DNA from: JAAFIP01 sp043766985 | GTDB lineage: Bacteria; Pseudomonadota; Gammaproteobacteria; Burkholderiales; Burkholderiaceae_C | Direction: 5' to 3' | Assembly: GCA_043766985.1 (NCBI GenBank) | Contig: JAYUHM010000132.1 | Span: 1-64,000 of the forward strand | DNA length: 64,000 bases | Part shown: positions 28,077-37,105 of the stretch, piece after piece | Layout: the number at the start of each line of letters is the position of its first letter | Position numbering within the stretch: position 1 is the stretch's first letter | The notes under the pieces: generated by a model | The model's input: only the letters and a program-made list of their open reading frames with translations | Told to the model about the DNA's origin: nothing | Database searches by the model: none | Program-made: the position numbers and the translations under genes

Positions 28077-29459
28077 ATGCAAGTGGTCAAATCCAGCTTT
28101 AAAGCCTACGACATTCGCGGCATTGTGCCTGCAGCGCTGAACGAACCTATGGCCGAGGCCTTGGGCAAAGCCTTTGGCACGGCAGCCCTGCGCGAAGGGC
28201 AAAAAACCGTGGCCGTGGGGCGCGACGGGCGTTTAAGCGGCCCGGCCCTGAGCGCCGCCTTGGTGCGCGGCCTGGTGGCGGCGGGCATTGATGTGATTGA
28301 CGTGGGCCTGGTGACCACGCCGATGCTGTACTTTGCGGCCAACACGCTGTGCGAGAGCGGTATCCAGGTGACGGGCAGCCACAACCCCAAAGATTACAAC
28401 GGCTTCAAGATGGTGATGGGCGGGCGGGCCATTTATGGCGACGAAATTCAGGCCCTGCTGCGCACCATTGAGGGCGAAACCTGGGTATTGCAGGCCGGAG
28501 GCAGGGTGCGCAACATCAGCATTGACGCACCGTACCGCGACCGCATTGTCTCGGACATCAAACTCAAGCGCCGCATGAAGGTGGTGGTCGACTCGGGCAA
28601 CGGCATTGCCGGGGCGTCGGCACCGGCTATTTTGCGGGCCATTGGCTGCGACGTGGTGGAGCTGTTCAGCGAGGTGGACGGCAACTTTCCTAACCACCAC
28701 CCGGACCCGAGCAAGCCCGAAAATTTGCAAGATGTGATTCGCGCACTGCAAACCACCGATGCAGAAATTGGCTTTGCCTTTGACGGCGACGGCGACCGCC
28801 TGGGCGTGGTGACCAAAGACGGCAGCGTGATTTTTGCGGACCGGCAAATCATGCTGTTTGCGCAAGACGTGCTCAAGCGTGTGCCGGGCGGCACCATTTT
28901 GTTTGACGTGAAGTGCTCGCAGCGCCTGGCCCCCTTCATTGAGGCGGCAGGTGGCAAGCCAATGATGTACAAAACGGGCCATTCCCTCATCAAAGCCAAG
29001 ATGAAAGAGGTGAACTCACCTTTTAGTGGCGAGATGAGCGGGCATTTGTTCTTTAAAGAGCGCTGGTATGGCTTTGACGACGGCACCTATGCGGGCTGCC
29101 GCCTGGCCGAAATTTTGAGCGCCTTTGCCGACCCGTCGGCCGTGCTCAACGCCTTGCCCACCAGTTTTTCAACCCCCGAGCTCAATGTGCCCTGCGCAGA
29201 GGGCGAGCCCCATGACGTGGTTGCAAAGCTGCTTCAAACCGCGCCTTTCGCGGCGCCTGCCGTGGTCTCCAGCATTGACGGCCTGCGGGTGGACTGGCCG
29301 GATGGCTTTGGCCTGGTGCGCGCCTCCAACACCACACCCGTGCTGGTGCTGCGCTTTGAAGGCCATACCCCAGAGGCTTTACACCGTATTGAGCACGACA
29401 TGATGGCGCTGCTCAAAAGCGTCAAGCCCGATGCCAAAATTGAGGCTGCGGCCCATTAA
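28077..29459 (+). CDS. manB: Phosphomannomutase/phosphoglucomutase
   Basis: This 460-residue hexose-phosphate mutase interconverts mannose-6-phosphate and mannose-1-phosphate and so feeds ManC. Start chosen at ATG 28077, after AGGA at a proper distance; upstream in-frame ATGs would add a non-conserved extension. The active-site serine loop is TGSHNPKDYNGFK, the metal loop DGDGDRLG and the sugar-specificity loop GEMSGHLFF. It is divergent from the P450 operon and directly followed by waaC, linking capsule precursor supply to LPS core genes. Confidence 0.93.
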   Translation: MQVVKSSFKAYDIRGIVPAALNEPMAEALGKAFGTAALREGQKTVAVGRDGRLSGPALSAALVRGLVAAGIDVIDVGLVTTPMLYFAANTLCESGIQVTGSHNPKDYNGFKMVMGGRAIYGDEIQALLRTIEGETWVLQAGGRVRNISIDAPYRDRIVSDIKLKRRMKVVVDSGNGIAGASAPAILRAIGCDVVELFSEVDGNFPNHHPDPSKPENLQDVIRALQTTDAEIGFAFDGDGDRLGVVTKDGSVIFADRQIMLFAQDVLKRVPGGTILFDVKCSQRLAPFIEAAGGKPMMYKTGHSLIKAKMKEVNSPFSGEMSGHLFFKERWYGFDDGTYAGCRLAEILSAFADPSAVLNALPTSFSTPELNVPCAEGEPHDVVAKLLQTAPFAAPAVVSSIDGLRVDWPDGFGLVRASNTTPVLVLRFEGHTPEALHRIEHDMMALLKSVKPDAKIEAAAH

Positions 29460-29460
29460 A

Positions 29461-30450
29461 TTGAACATCCTGATCGTCAAGCTGTCCTCGCTGGGGGACG
29501 TGGTGCACACCATGCCCGCCGTGCAGGACATTCACCGTGCGTTGCCGCAGGCGCAGATTGACTGGGTAGTAGAGCCTGGCTTTGCGCCTCTGGTACAGCG
29601 CTGCGAGGGCGTGCGCCGCGTGATCCCCTGCGCCATGCGGCTGTGGCGAAAGCACTGGACGCGCGCCTCTACGCGGGCGGCTTGGCAGGCTTTTATAGCC
29701 GAGCTAGGCCAGGTGCAATACGACGCGGTGATTGACTGCCAAGGGCTGACCAAATCGGCCATCGTGGCGCGCTGCGCACAGTTGACTGCTACCGGCAAAC
29801 GCTATGCGCTGGGCAACCGCACCGCAGGCTCTGGCTACGAAGCACCTACCCGCTGGCTGGCCGACGTGGCGGTGCAGGTGCCCGTGCACGTGCACGCGGT
29901 GCAACGCTCGCGTTTGCTGTGCGCGCAGGCGCTGGGTTACCCCAAACCCGATAATTTATGGTGTTTTGGGCTGCAAGCCCAACAGAATATAGCACGAGAA
30001 GCTACTAAAATAGTAGCGTTTATCCACGGCACATCGCGTGCAGACAAGTGCTGGAGCGAGGCGCATTGGGTGCAGCTGGGCAGCCGTTTGGCAGCGCAGG
30101 GCTACCATATTGCCTTGCTGCACGGCAGCGACGAAGAGGCGCTGCGCAGCCAACGCATTGCGCAAGCGATTGGCAGCGCCGCCACGGTGTGGCCGCGCAT
30201 GGCGCTGGACGCTTTGACCGACCAGTTGGCCAGCTGCGCCGGCGCCATTGGGGTAGACAGCGGCCTAAGCCATATTGCAGTAGCCCTGGACTTGCCCCAT
30301 GTGCAAATTTACAACTTTGACACCGCCTGGCGAACCGGGCCGCTGAACCTGCCGCGCCAGTGTAGCGTGTTTGCCGCACCGCAGCCCAGCGTGCAGCAGG
30401 TATGGGACGCCTGGTGCCAAGTGCAGGCAAGCGCCGCATGCCCAGCCTAA
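29461..30450 (+). CDS. waaC: LPS heptosyltransferase I
   Basis: This enzyme of about 330 residues adds the first L-glycero-D-manno-heptose to Kdo in the LPS core. The N-terminus ILIVKLSSLGDVVHTMPA is diagnostic, with FIHGTSRADKCWSEAHWV in the second domain and GVDSGLSHIAVALDLP near the end. Two starts are possible: TTG at 29461, just after the manB stop, or ATG at 29431 inside manB. The interdomain linker is encoded by a copy of the dispersed repeat (29971-30016). It overlaps waaA by 13 bases. Confidence 0.9.
   Translation: MNILIVKLSSLGDVVHTMPAVQDIHRALPQAQIDWVVEPGFAPLVQRCEGVRRVIPCAMRLWRKHWTRASTRAAWQAFIAELGQVQYDAVIDCQGLTKSAIVARCAQLTATGKRYALGNRTAGSGYEAPTRWLADVAVQVPVHVHAVQRSRLLCAQALGYPKPDNLWCFGLQAQQNIAREATKIVAFIHGTSRADKCWSEAHWVQLGSRLAAQGYHIALLHGSDEEALRSQRIAQAIGSAATVWPRMALDALTDQLASCAGAIGVDSGLSHIAVALDLPHVQIYNFDTAWRTGPLNLPRQCSVFAAPQPSVQQVWDAWCQVQASAACPA
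29971..30016 (+). repeat. Dispersed AGCTAT repeat, copy 1 (inside waaC)
   Basis: The copy reads AGCCCAACAGAATATAGCAC, then ends with a perfect GCTACTA-AAA-TAGTAGC palindrome. It is in frame within the interdomain linker of heptosyltransferase I, giving the residues LQAQQNIAREATKIVA. It is the leftmost copy of the family. Confidence 0.75.
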
Positions 30451-31781
30451 CGCGCGCTGTTTACTCGGCCTTACTGTGGCTAGCGCAGCCACTGCTGCGC
30501 GCCAAGCTGGCGCAGCGCGCTAAAACCGAGCCACTGTATGGCCAACACGTGCCCGAGCGCTTTGGCCACTACACCGCGGGCACACCGCACGGGGCGGTAT
30601 GGGTGCACGCCGTGTCCTTGGGCGAAACCCGGGCTGCAGCGATTTTGATAGCGCAATTGCGTTTATTGATGCCAAGCATGCAGCTATTGCTGACGCACGG
30701 GACAGCCACGGGGCGGGCCGACGGGGCCAAACTGTTGCAGGCGGGGGATGTGCAAGCCTGGCTCCCCTGGGATACCCGGGCGGCAACGGAAAGTTTTTTG
30801 GCGCACTTCAAGCCCTCTATTGGCATTGTAATGGAGACAGAAGTGTGGCCCAACCTGTGCGGTGCGGCGCAGAGCCATGGCGTGCCCTTGGTGCTGGCCA
30901 ACGCGCGCTTAAACCCGGCGTCGGCCCGCAAAGCACAGCGCATGGCCTGGCTTGCACGGCCTGCCTACCAAGCCTTTACGCAGGTGTGGGCACAAACCGA
31001 GGATGACGCGCAAAGGCTGCGCGCTGTGGGTGCCCAGCAGGTCAGCGTGCAAGGCAATTTGAAGTTTGATGCAGACTTAGCGCCAACGCTGGTGCAAAAA
31101 GGCCGTGCTTGGCGCGCCGCTACGGCCCGCCCGGCGGTGATGCTGGCCAGTGCCAGAGAGGGTGAAGAAGCGCTGTTTTTGGAGGGTATTGCGGCTCTAG
31201 CCCAATCAAATATAGCACAATCAGCTATAAATTCAGGAGCAAATGTGGCCGACGCTGCCAACGTGACTAGCGCAAAACCCGCCCCGGTACAGTGGCTGAT
31301 AGTGCCGCGCCACCCGCAGCGTTTTGACGAGGTAGCCCATGCCATCACCCAGGCCGGGTTCACGCTTTCCCGCCGCAGCAGCTGGGCCGATGCGCCGTTA
31401 CCAGCAGATGTCTGGCTGGGCGACTCGCTGGGCGAAATGGCGCTGTACTACGGCCTGACCGATGTGGCCCTGTTAGGCGGCAGTTTTGCACCATTGGGTG
31501 GGCAAAATTTAATCGAAGGTATTGCAGCGGGCTGCCCTATGGTGATGGGCCCGCACACGTTTAATTTTGCTGAGGCGGCGCAAACTGCCGTGGACCAGGG
31601 CGCGGCAGCACGCGTGGCCGATATGAGCCAAGCCATGGCCTATGCGTTAGCTTTAGCCACGGACACAGCGCGCCTTACCGCCATGCACAACGCCGGCCAG
31701 CAGTGGCTGGGCGCCTCGCGCGGCGCTGCCCTGCACATGGCCCAAGCCGTGGTTGCGCTGATGCACGCCAAGCGCGCCTGA
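30438..31781 (+). CDS. waaA: 3-deoxy-D-manno-octulosonic acid (Kdo) transferase
   Basis: This 447-residue enzyme attaches Kdo to lipid A precursor at the inner membrane. Start chosen at ATG 30438 (MPSLTRAVYSALLWL), which gives the usual N-terminal membrane segment. Visible motifs are VSLGETRAA (catalytic Glu), LTHGTATGR, METEVWPNL, IVPRHPQRFDEV and GGSFAPLGGQNLIEG. The protein carries about 20 extra residues after LFLEGIAALAQ, encoded by a dispersed-repeat copy, just before the second-domain strand with PRHPQRF. It overlaps waaC by 13 bases. Confidence 0.93.
   Translation: MPSLTRAVYSALLWLAQPLLRAKLAQRAKTEPLYGQHVPERFGHYTAGTPHGAVWVHAVSLGETRAAAILIAQLRLLMPSMQLLLTHGTATGRADGAKLLQAGDVQAWLPWDTRAATESFLAHFKPSIGIVMETEVWPNLCGAAQSHGVPLVLANARLNPASARKAQRMAWLARPAYQAFTQVWAQTEDDAQRLRAVGAQQVSVQGNLKFDADLAPTLVQKGRAWRAATARPAVMLASAREGEEALFLEGIAALAQSNIAQSAINSGANVADAANVTSAKPAPVQWLIVPRHPQRFDEVAHAITQAGFTLSRRSSWADAPLPADVWLGDSLGEMALYYGLTDVALLGGSFAPLGGQNLIEGIAAGCPMVMGPHTFNFAEAAQTAVDQGAAARVADMSQAMAYALALATDTARLTAMHNAGQQWLGASRGAALHMAQAVVALMHAKRA
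31192..31243 (+). repeat. Dispersed AGCTAT repeat, copy 2 (inside waaA)
   Basis: This well-preserved copy runs from CTCTAGCCCAATCAAATATA to GCTATAAATTCAGGAGCAA, with TATAGC and GCTATA arms. It is read in frame as ALAQSNIAQSAINSGAN in a surface loop of WaaA. It retains the AGGAGCAA end also seen in front of dinB. Confidence 0.85.
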
Positions 31782-31979
31782 GGGCTTGCTTGCAAAAGCC
31801 CGAAACCTCGCAAATGCTTGGGCCACCGCAAGGGTAAACCCCCGGGGCTACAGGTCAACGCAGTTTCTAAAATAGACGTTGACTAAAGCAAGTCCTCCTT
31901 GCAGGCGCACCCGCTTGCAGCCGAGCTGTTCAACCGGGCTGTTAACCAAGGGTTAGCCAGCCCATTCGGAGAGAAAACA

Positions 31980-33059
31980 ATGGATCGTCGTTCCCTCATT
32001 AAAAACGCTGGCATCGCTGGCGTACTGGCCGCAGGTGTTGCTCCCGCAGTGCATGCTCAGGCTGCTATCCGCTGGCGCATTGCGTCGAGTTTCCCCAAGT
32101 CGCTGGACACCCTGTTTGGCGTGGCCGACGTGTTTGCCAAAAAAGTGAGCGACATGACGGGTGGCAAGTTCGTCATCACCACCCATGCCGCTGGCGAGCT
32201 GATGCCCGCTTTCGGCGTGTTGGACGGCGTGTCCAACGGCACCGTCGAGATGGCGGGTACGGCGCCATACTACTTCTTCGGCAAAGATCCCACCTACGCA
32301 CTGGACTGCGCCATTCCGTTTGGCCTGAACAGCCGCCAGATGACCGCCTGGATGTACGAAGGCAATGGTTTAAAGCTCACCCGTGAGTTCTATGCCAAAG
32401 TCGGTATCGTCAACTTCCCTATGGGTAACACGGGCGCGCAAATGGGCGGCTGGTACCGCAAGGAAATCAAGTCGTTGGCCGACATCAAGGGACTGAAGTT
32501 CCGCGTAGGCGGCTTTGGCGGCAAGGTGATCGAGCGTATCGGCGCAGTGCCACAAAACATTCCCGGTGGCGAGATTTACCAGGCGCTGGAAAAAGGCACC
32601 ATTGACGCAGCCGAGTGGGTGGGTCCGTATGACGACCTGAAATTGGGCCTGAACAAAGTGGCACCCCACTACTACTACCCAGGCTGGTGGGAGGGCGGCC
32701 CACAGTTGTCTTTGTACGTCAACCAGAAAGCCTACGAAGGTTTGTCGGCCGAGTACAAAGCCATCATCGAGTCGGCTGCTGCCTACGCGCATACCGACAT
32801 GCAAGCCAAGTACGACTACAAGAACCCAGCCGCTTTGAAGACCCTGGTAAGCCAAGGCGCCAAGCTGCATCCGTTCCCTAAAGACGTGATGGTTGCCGCG
32901 TTCAAATCCGCCATGGAAGTGTATTCAGAACTCAGCGCTAGCAACCCGGCCTGGAAGAAGATTTACGACGACTACGCAACCTACCGCAAAGACGCGAACC
33001 TTTGGTTCCGCTTTACCGAAGCCGGTTTTGACGACTTCATGCAAGCGCAAAAGCTGTAA
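31980..33059 (+). CDS. dctP: TRAP transporter substrate-binding protein DctP (TakP-like)
   Basis: Start chosen at ATG 31980 after a GGAGAG site, giving 359 residues. The signal sequence MDRRSLIKNAGIAGVLAAGV has a twin-arginine-like RRSLIK motif. The mature protein begins near AQAAIRWRIASSFPKS and has the family helix region AGELMPAFGVLDGV and EWVGPYDDLKLGL. The style matches the TakP or mannitol/chloroaromatic group, which binds 2-oxo acids or related carboxylates. It converges on its presumed partners DctM and DctQ, with a shared terminator between them. The preceding 198 bases hold no other recognisable feature. Confidence 0.9.
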   Translation: MDRRSLIKNAGIAGVLAAGVAPAVHAQAAIRWRIASSFPKSLDTLFGVADVFAKKVSDMTGGKFVITTHAAGELMPAFGVLDGVSNGTVEMAGTAPYYFFGKDPTYALDCAIPFGLNSRQMTAWMYEGNGLKLTREFYAKVGIVNFPMGNTGAQMGGWYRKEIKSLADIKGLKFRVGGFGGKVIERIGAVPQNIPGGEIYQALEKGTIDAAEWVGPYDDLKLGLNKVAPHYYYPGWWEGGPQLSLYVNQKAYEGLSAEYKAIIESAAAYAHTDMQAKYDYKNPAALKTLVSQGAKLHPFPKDVMVAAFKSAMEVYSELSASNPAWKKIYDDYATYRKDANLWFRFTEAGFDDFMQAQKL

Positions 33060-33096
33060 TTTGCATCGGACGAACATTGCCCCTTTGCGGGTCAAT

Positions 33097-33125
33097 AAAA
33101 AACCCCGCCTTGGCGGGGTTTTTTT
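33097..33125. terminator. Bidirectional Rho-independent terminator
   Basis: A GGGGCGG-type stem (CCCCGCC-TT-GGCGGGG) is flanked by A6 on one side and T7 on the other. It can therefore end transcription of dctP from the left and dctQM from the right. Confidence 0.95.
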
Positions 33126-33171
33126 GTGGGACAAACAAGACGTCAGTTTTGTCTGTCCGGGGTTCTCTGCA

Positions 33172-34962
33172 TCAGGGCTTTTTCGCCTGATCGTTCTTTA
33201 GTGATTCCATCAGTCCCTTCATCGGGTCGTCTTTGGAGTCGTCGGCAGCCGGTGTAGCGGGTGCACTGGCCGCGCCGCCTGCAGCAGGTGCTGCCGCGCC
33301 AGTGTCTGGCGCACTTGGGTCTTGCTTGGGTTCTGCCTTGGGTTCTCTCGCGTCATTTTGCATTTGCTGGAACACTTTATCAGCATCAATGGTGGCTTCT
33401 TTGGTCAAGCCGCTGGACACCAGACCGGGGAAGGCAATGATCAAGCCGACCATGATGATTTGAATAATCACGAAGGGCACCGAGCCCCAGTAAATCTGCT
33501 CGATCGTGACTTTGGATATCGGCTTCTTGGTGACTTTGTCGGTGTAGTCGTCATGCGGGGCCACACTGCGCAGGTAAAACAGCGCAAAGCCAAAGGGAGG
33601 GTGCATGAACGAGGTTTGCATGTTCACCGCCAGCAGTACGCCAAACCACACCAGGTCAATGCCCAACTTCTCGGCCACCGGGCCAATCAACGGGATGATG
33701 ATGAAGGCCAGCTCAAAGAAGTCCAGGAAGAACGCCAACAGAAACACCATGATGTTGACGACAATCAAAAAGCCAAGCTGACCACCAGGCAAGCCCGACA
33801 GCAGATGCTCGACCCACTTGGGACCATCGACGCCCTGGAAAGCCAGGCTGAACACCGTCGCGCCGATCAAGATGAACAGCACAAAGCAGGAAAGCTTCAT
33901 GGTTGAATCCATGGCTTGCTTGATGAGTGTCAGGTCAATGCGCCTGCGCGCGAGGGCCATGACCAAAGCGCCCACGGCACCCATGGCACCGCCTTCGGTG
34001 GGGGTAGCAATGCCCAAGAAGATCGTGCCCAGTACCAGGAAGATCAGCGCTAACGGCGGGATGAGCACAAAGGTGACGCGCTCGGCCATGCGCGAGAGCA
34101 AGCCCATTTTGGCGAACTTGTTGACCAACGAGGCAACGAAGGCTACGCCTACACCTACGCACATGGAGGTCACGATCAACTCGTCCAATGGCACGCTGTC
34201 CGGGCGCCATTTGGCAAAGGCTACGGCGGCGGCTACAGAGAGCGCCGTGAGTACGCCTAGGGAGCGCAGGCCTGCACTGCCATCATCTTCACGGATGGTG
34301 CGCGCCTCAGGGGGCAGGGCGGGCACCCACTGGGGGCGGATAAAGCTGATCAGCAAAATGTAGCCCACGTACAGGCCGGTCAGCACAAAGCCGGGGATGA
34401 AGGCGCCCTTGTACAGGTCGCCCACGCTCTTGCCCAGCTGGTCGGCCAAAATAATCAGCACCAACGAGGGCGGAATGATCTGCGCCAAAGTGCCTGATGC
34501 CGCAATCACGCCGCTGGCTACGCGCCGGTCGTATCCGTAGCGCAGCATGATGGGTAGGGAGATCAAGCCCATGGAGATAACCGATGCGGCCACCACGCCG
34601 GTGGTAGCCGCCAGCATGGCGCCGACAAAAATAACCGCATAGGCCAGGCCACCGCGAATCGGGCCAAACAGCTGGCCAATGGTGTCCAGCAGGTCTTCGG
34701 CCATGCCGGACCGCTCCAGTATCAGCCCCATGAAGGTAAAGAAGGGAATAGCCAGCAAGGTGTCGTTTTGCATGATGCCAAACATGCGCAGGGGCAGGCT
34801 TTGCAAAAAGGCTGGCTGGATCATGCCCAGCTCTACGCCCACAAAGCCAAAGAACAAACCGCAAGCGGCCAGCGAGAAAGCTACCGCGTAGCCAAACAGC
34901 AAAAACAGTACCAGCGAGCCGAACATGATCGGCGCCATATAGGCGATGAGGAATTCGGTCAT
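33172..34962 (-). CDS. dctM: TRAP transporter large permease DctM with long C-terminal tail
   Basis: This 596-residue inner-membrane protein has about 12-13 hydrophobic segments and TRAP-M features such as SVISMGLISLPIMLRYGYD and AQIIPPSLVLIILADQLG. It energises uptake with the ion gradient. It starts by ATGA overlap with dctQ. The last 75 residues are unlike the usual family end: a hydrophilic tail rich in Ala, Pro, Asp and Lys (EPKAEPKQDPSAPDTG and following). An additional internal loop separates the N- and C-terminal halves, as in the TakM-like branch. Confidence 0.93.
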   Translation of the reverse strand: MTEFLIAYMAPIMFGSLVLFLLFGYAVAFSLAACGLFFGFVGVELGMIQPAFLQSLPLRMFGIMQNDTLLAIPFFTFMGLILERSGMAEDLLDTIGQLFGPIRGGLAYAVIFVGAMLAATTGVVAASVISMGLISLPIMLRYGYDRRVASGVIAASGTLAQIIPPSLVLIILADQLGKSVGDLYKGAFIPGFVLTGLYVGYILLISFIRPQWVPALPPEARTIREDDGSAGLRSLGVLTALSVAAAVAFAKWRPDSVPLDELIVTSMCVGVGVAFVASLVNKFAKMGLLSRMAERVTFVLIPPLALIFLVLGTIFLGIATPTEGGAMGAVGALVMALARRRIDLTLIKQAMDSTMKLSCFVLFILIGATVFSLAFQGVDGPKWVEHLLSGLPGGQLGFLIVVNIMVFLLAFFLDFFELAFIIIPLIGPVAEKLGIDLVWFGVLLAVNMQTSFMHPPFGFALFYLRSVAPHDDYTDKVTKKPISKVTIEQIYWGSVPFVIIQIIMVGLIIAFPGLVSSGLTKEATIDADKVFQQMQNDAREPKAEPKQDPSAPDTGAAAPAAGGAASAPATPAADDSKDDPMKGLMESLKNDQAKKP

Positions 34963-35576
34963 TTGCGTGCTCCTAGCAGTGCGGCTTCACGCGCGGCAAC
35001 TTCTTTTTTCAGCAAGAACTCGGCCAGCTCTTCCTCCGGGGTTTTTACCCCCTGCTTCTTGGTGGGGTCGGGCACCAGGCCTTGCAAAAAGGCGACACGT
35101 TTGATGAGCTCAGACAGCGCTTGCATGCCCAGCAGCAGCATGCCCGCAGGCAACAGCGCAAACACTGGCCAGCGCATCAAGCCGCCCGAGTTGGAGGACA
35201 TTTCTTTGCTCACATAGGCACCAATTACCAAAGGCATGGACAGCTTGATGATCATAAAGACGAAGGGGAGCAAAAACGCGCAGATACCGACGATGTCGAT
35301 CCAGATTTGGGTACGCTTGGAAAAACGCCCCGACAACACGTCAATGCGCACGTGCTCTTGGCGCATTAACGTGTAGCCCGCAGCCAGCATAAACACGGCG
35401 GCAAACAAGTACCACTGAATCTCCAAATACGCGTTTGAGCTCATATTGAAGGCTTTGCGCATGGCGGCATTGCCAGCGCTGATCAAAACGGCTGCCAGCA
35501 CCAGCCAGCGAACCGATTGACCGATACGCTCGCTGAGCTTGTCCATGAGCCTGGAAAGACTGAGTAAGAACTGCAT
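34959..35576 (-). CDS. dctQ: TRAP transporter small permease DctQ
   Basis: Start chosen at ATG 35576 following GGAG, giving 205 residues; an earlier Met at 35627 adds a non-conserved stretch. Four hydrophobic segments are visible, including RWLVLAAVLISAGNAAMRK and LEIQWYLFAAVFMLAAGYTL with the QWYLF signature common in DctQ. It pairs with DctM, with which its stop overlaps by ATGA. The 175 bases to the divergent EgtB-like gene should contain the promoter. Confidence 0.9.
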   Translation of the reverse strand: MQFLLSLSRLMDKLSERIGQSVRWLVLAAVLISAGNAAMRKAFNMSSNAYLEIQWYLFAAVFMLAAGYTLMRQEHVRIDVLSGRFSKRTQIWIDIVGICAFLLPFVFMIIKLSMPLVIGAYVSKEMSSNSGGLMRWPVFALLPAGMLLLGMQALSELIKRVAFLQGLVPDPTKKQGVKTPEEELAEFLLKKEVAAREAALLGARK

Positions 35577-35751
35577 AGAATCTCCGCAAAAAATGGGAAA
35601 GTAAGGGAATTTTGCGTTGCAATGCACAGCCCAAGGCCACGCAGGATGTCAACACCAACCCTTTGATCGTAACCCCAAGCCGCTGAAATAAAGCGGACGA
35701 GCGCAGGGGGCCTATTAGGGTTACTACCGCTACGCTGTAGGGGCTGTCACA

Positions 35752-37020
35752 ATGGTGCCTCTTATGACCATGACCGCGCGCACCATCAACTCTTCTATCG
35801 ATGCAGTCGCCATGCGCCGCGCTGGCAAAGACGTGCTGTCGCTGGCTTTGATGGATGCGCGCAACCATACCTTGCACACCGTTGGCCAGCTTGAAGCCAG
35901 CCTGCCCCACTTGCGCTTAGCCTACGACCCATCCCAGCATGCCCATCTGGCGGCGCCGCTATGGCTGCTGGGCTATGTGGGTTGGTTTCAGGAATGGTGG
36001 ATAGGCCGCAACACGCAGCGCAGCCTTGGTGAGCGCTGCCCTGCGCAACCCACGCGCTTGGCTTCCATCGAGCCGCGCGCAGACCCGTGCTGGAACCCAG
36101 CGCAGTCAAGCCGCGTGCAGGGCTGGACACAGGATTACCCAGACCTCCAGACCGTCAAAAGTTACCTGCTGGAGACTCTGGAGGGCACGTTGGAGTTATT
36201 GGAAAAAACCCAGAACCAGGACGACGCTTTGTATTTTTACCGCTTGGCCCTGGCGCGGGAAGACCAGATAGGCGAGCAATTGGTCGTCTTGGCCCAATCC
36301 CTGGGTTTGCCAATACAGTTGCCTGCCAGCCCCCTGTATGCCCCCCGCCAGCCGTTGGCGATGCCAGCCACGCAGTGGCAGATGGGCACCCCTGCGGGTG
36401 GTTTTGCCTGGGATAACGAACGGGCCGTGCACACTGTGCAGGTGCCCGAGTTTGAGATCGACGCGCAGCCCGTGAGCTGGGCGCAGTATGTCGAGTTTAT
36501 TGACGACGGTGGCTACGACGATGCTGCGCATTGGTCACCACAGGGTTGGCAATGGCTGCAAGCCTGCGCCGCCTTGGATGGGCGGCGTGGCCCACGGTTT
36601 GTCGACCAAATTGGCGTGGTCAGCGGCGCGGTGTTGCTCACCCGGTTTGGCAGCGCGCAGCGCGCAGCGGGCGGTGCCAGTGCGGTGCATTTGTCGTGGT
36701 ACGAGGCCGATGCCTACGCCCGCTGGGCAGGCCGCCGTTTGGCCACCGAGGTGGAGTGGGAGATTGCGGCGCACAAAGCCCAAGGCATGGGTTTTAGGTG
36801 GGGTGACGTGTGGGAATGGACCGCCAACACCTTTCGGCCCTACCCAGGTTTTGTAGCAGGGCCTTGGCTTAACTACAGTGGCAAAAACTTTGAACACTGC
36901 AAAGTGCTGCGCGGCGGCTCTTTTGCTACCCGTGCGCGCATGAAGCAACCCACTTTTCGTGGTTTTGCGCTGCCCCAGGCGGACGAGGGTTTTTGGGGAT
37001 TTCGAACCTGCGCGGTTTAG
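35752..37020 (+). CDS. EgtB/SenA-like sulfoxide (selenoxide) synthase family protein, iron site incomplete
   Basis: This 422-residue protein has an N-terminal DinB_2-like helical domain (SLALMDARNHTLH; GYVGWFQEWWIGRN) and a C-terminal formylglycine-enzyme-like domain (PVSWAQYVEFIDDGGYDD; WEWTANTFRPYPGFV; LRGGSFATRAR; GFRTCAV). The family joins cysteine sulfur or selenosugar selenium to hercynine or histidine derivatives using a non-haem iron. The first iron His (in DARNH) is present. The usual HxxxH pair, normally in a FYRLAL-x-HEDMH context, reads REDQI here (FYRLALAREDQIGEQ), so two of three metal ligands seem lost. It may be a pseudoenzyme or use another cofactor. Confidence 0.75.
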   Translation: MVPLMTMTARTINSSIDAVAMRRAGKDVLSLALMDARNHTLHTVGQLEASLPHLRLAYDPSQHAHLAAPLWLLGYVGWFQEWWIGRNTQRSLGERCPAQPTRLASIEPRADPCWNPAQSSRVQGWTQDYPDLQTVKSYLLETLEGTLELLEKTQNQDDALYFYRLALAREDQIGEQLVVLAQSLGLPIQLPASPLYAPRQPLAMPATQWQMGTPAGGFAWDNERAVHTVQVPEFEIDAQPVSWAQYVEFIDDGGYDDAAHWSPQGWQWLQACAALDGRRGPRFVDQIGVVSGAVLLTRFGSAQRAAGGASAVHLSWYEADAYARWAGRRLATEVEWEIAAHKAQGMGFRWGDVWEWTANTFRPYPGFVAGPWLNYSGKNFEHCKVLRGGSFATRARMKQPTFRGFALPQADEGFWGFRTCAV

Positions 37021-37031
37021 CTGCCCGGCAC

Positions 37032-37051
37032 GGTTTTAGTTGTTTAAAACC
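37032..37051. terminator. Inverted repeat after the EgtB-like gene
   Basis: A perfect GGTTTTA-GTTGTT-TAAAACC hairpin begins 11 bases after the stop codon. There is no following T-run, so termination is only possible, not certain. Confidence 0.4.
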
Positions 37052-37064
37052 AGGTGCGTGCCTG

Positions 37065-37082
37065 TGGTACGGGAAAGTACCA
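37065..37082. promoter_or_regulatory. TGGTAC-N6-GTACCA palindrome upstream of the TonB receptor gene
   Basis: A perfect 6-base inverted repeat with a GGGAAA centre lies about 230 bases before the receptor start. It is a candidate regulator site or part of a leader hairpin. No regulator gene is adjacent. Confidence 0.4.
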
Positions 37083-37105
37083 TTATTAATCGTAAAAACC
37101 ATGCT

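Noticed and set aside
31899..31979. Longer N-terminus for the first DctP
   Set aside because: The added 27 residues precede a complete export signal; GGAGAG before ATG 31980 marks the real start.
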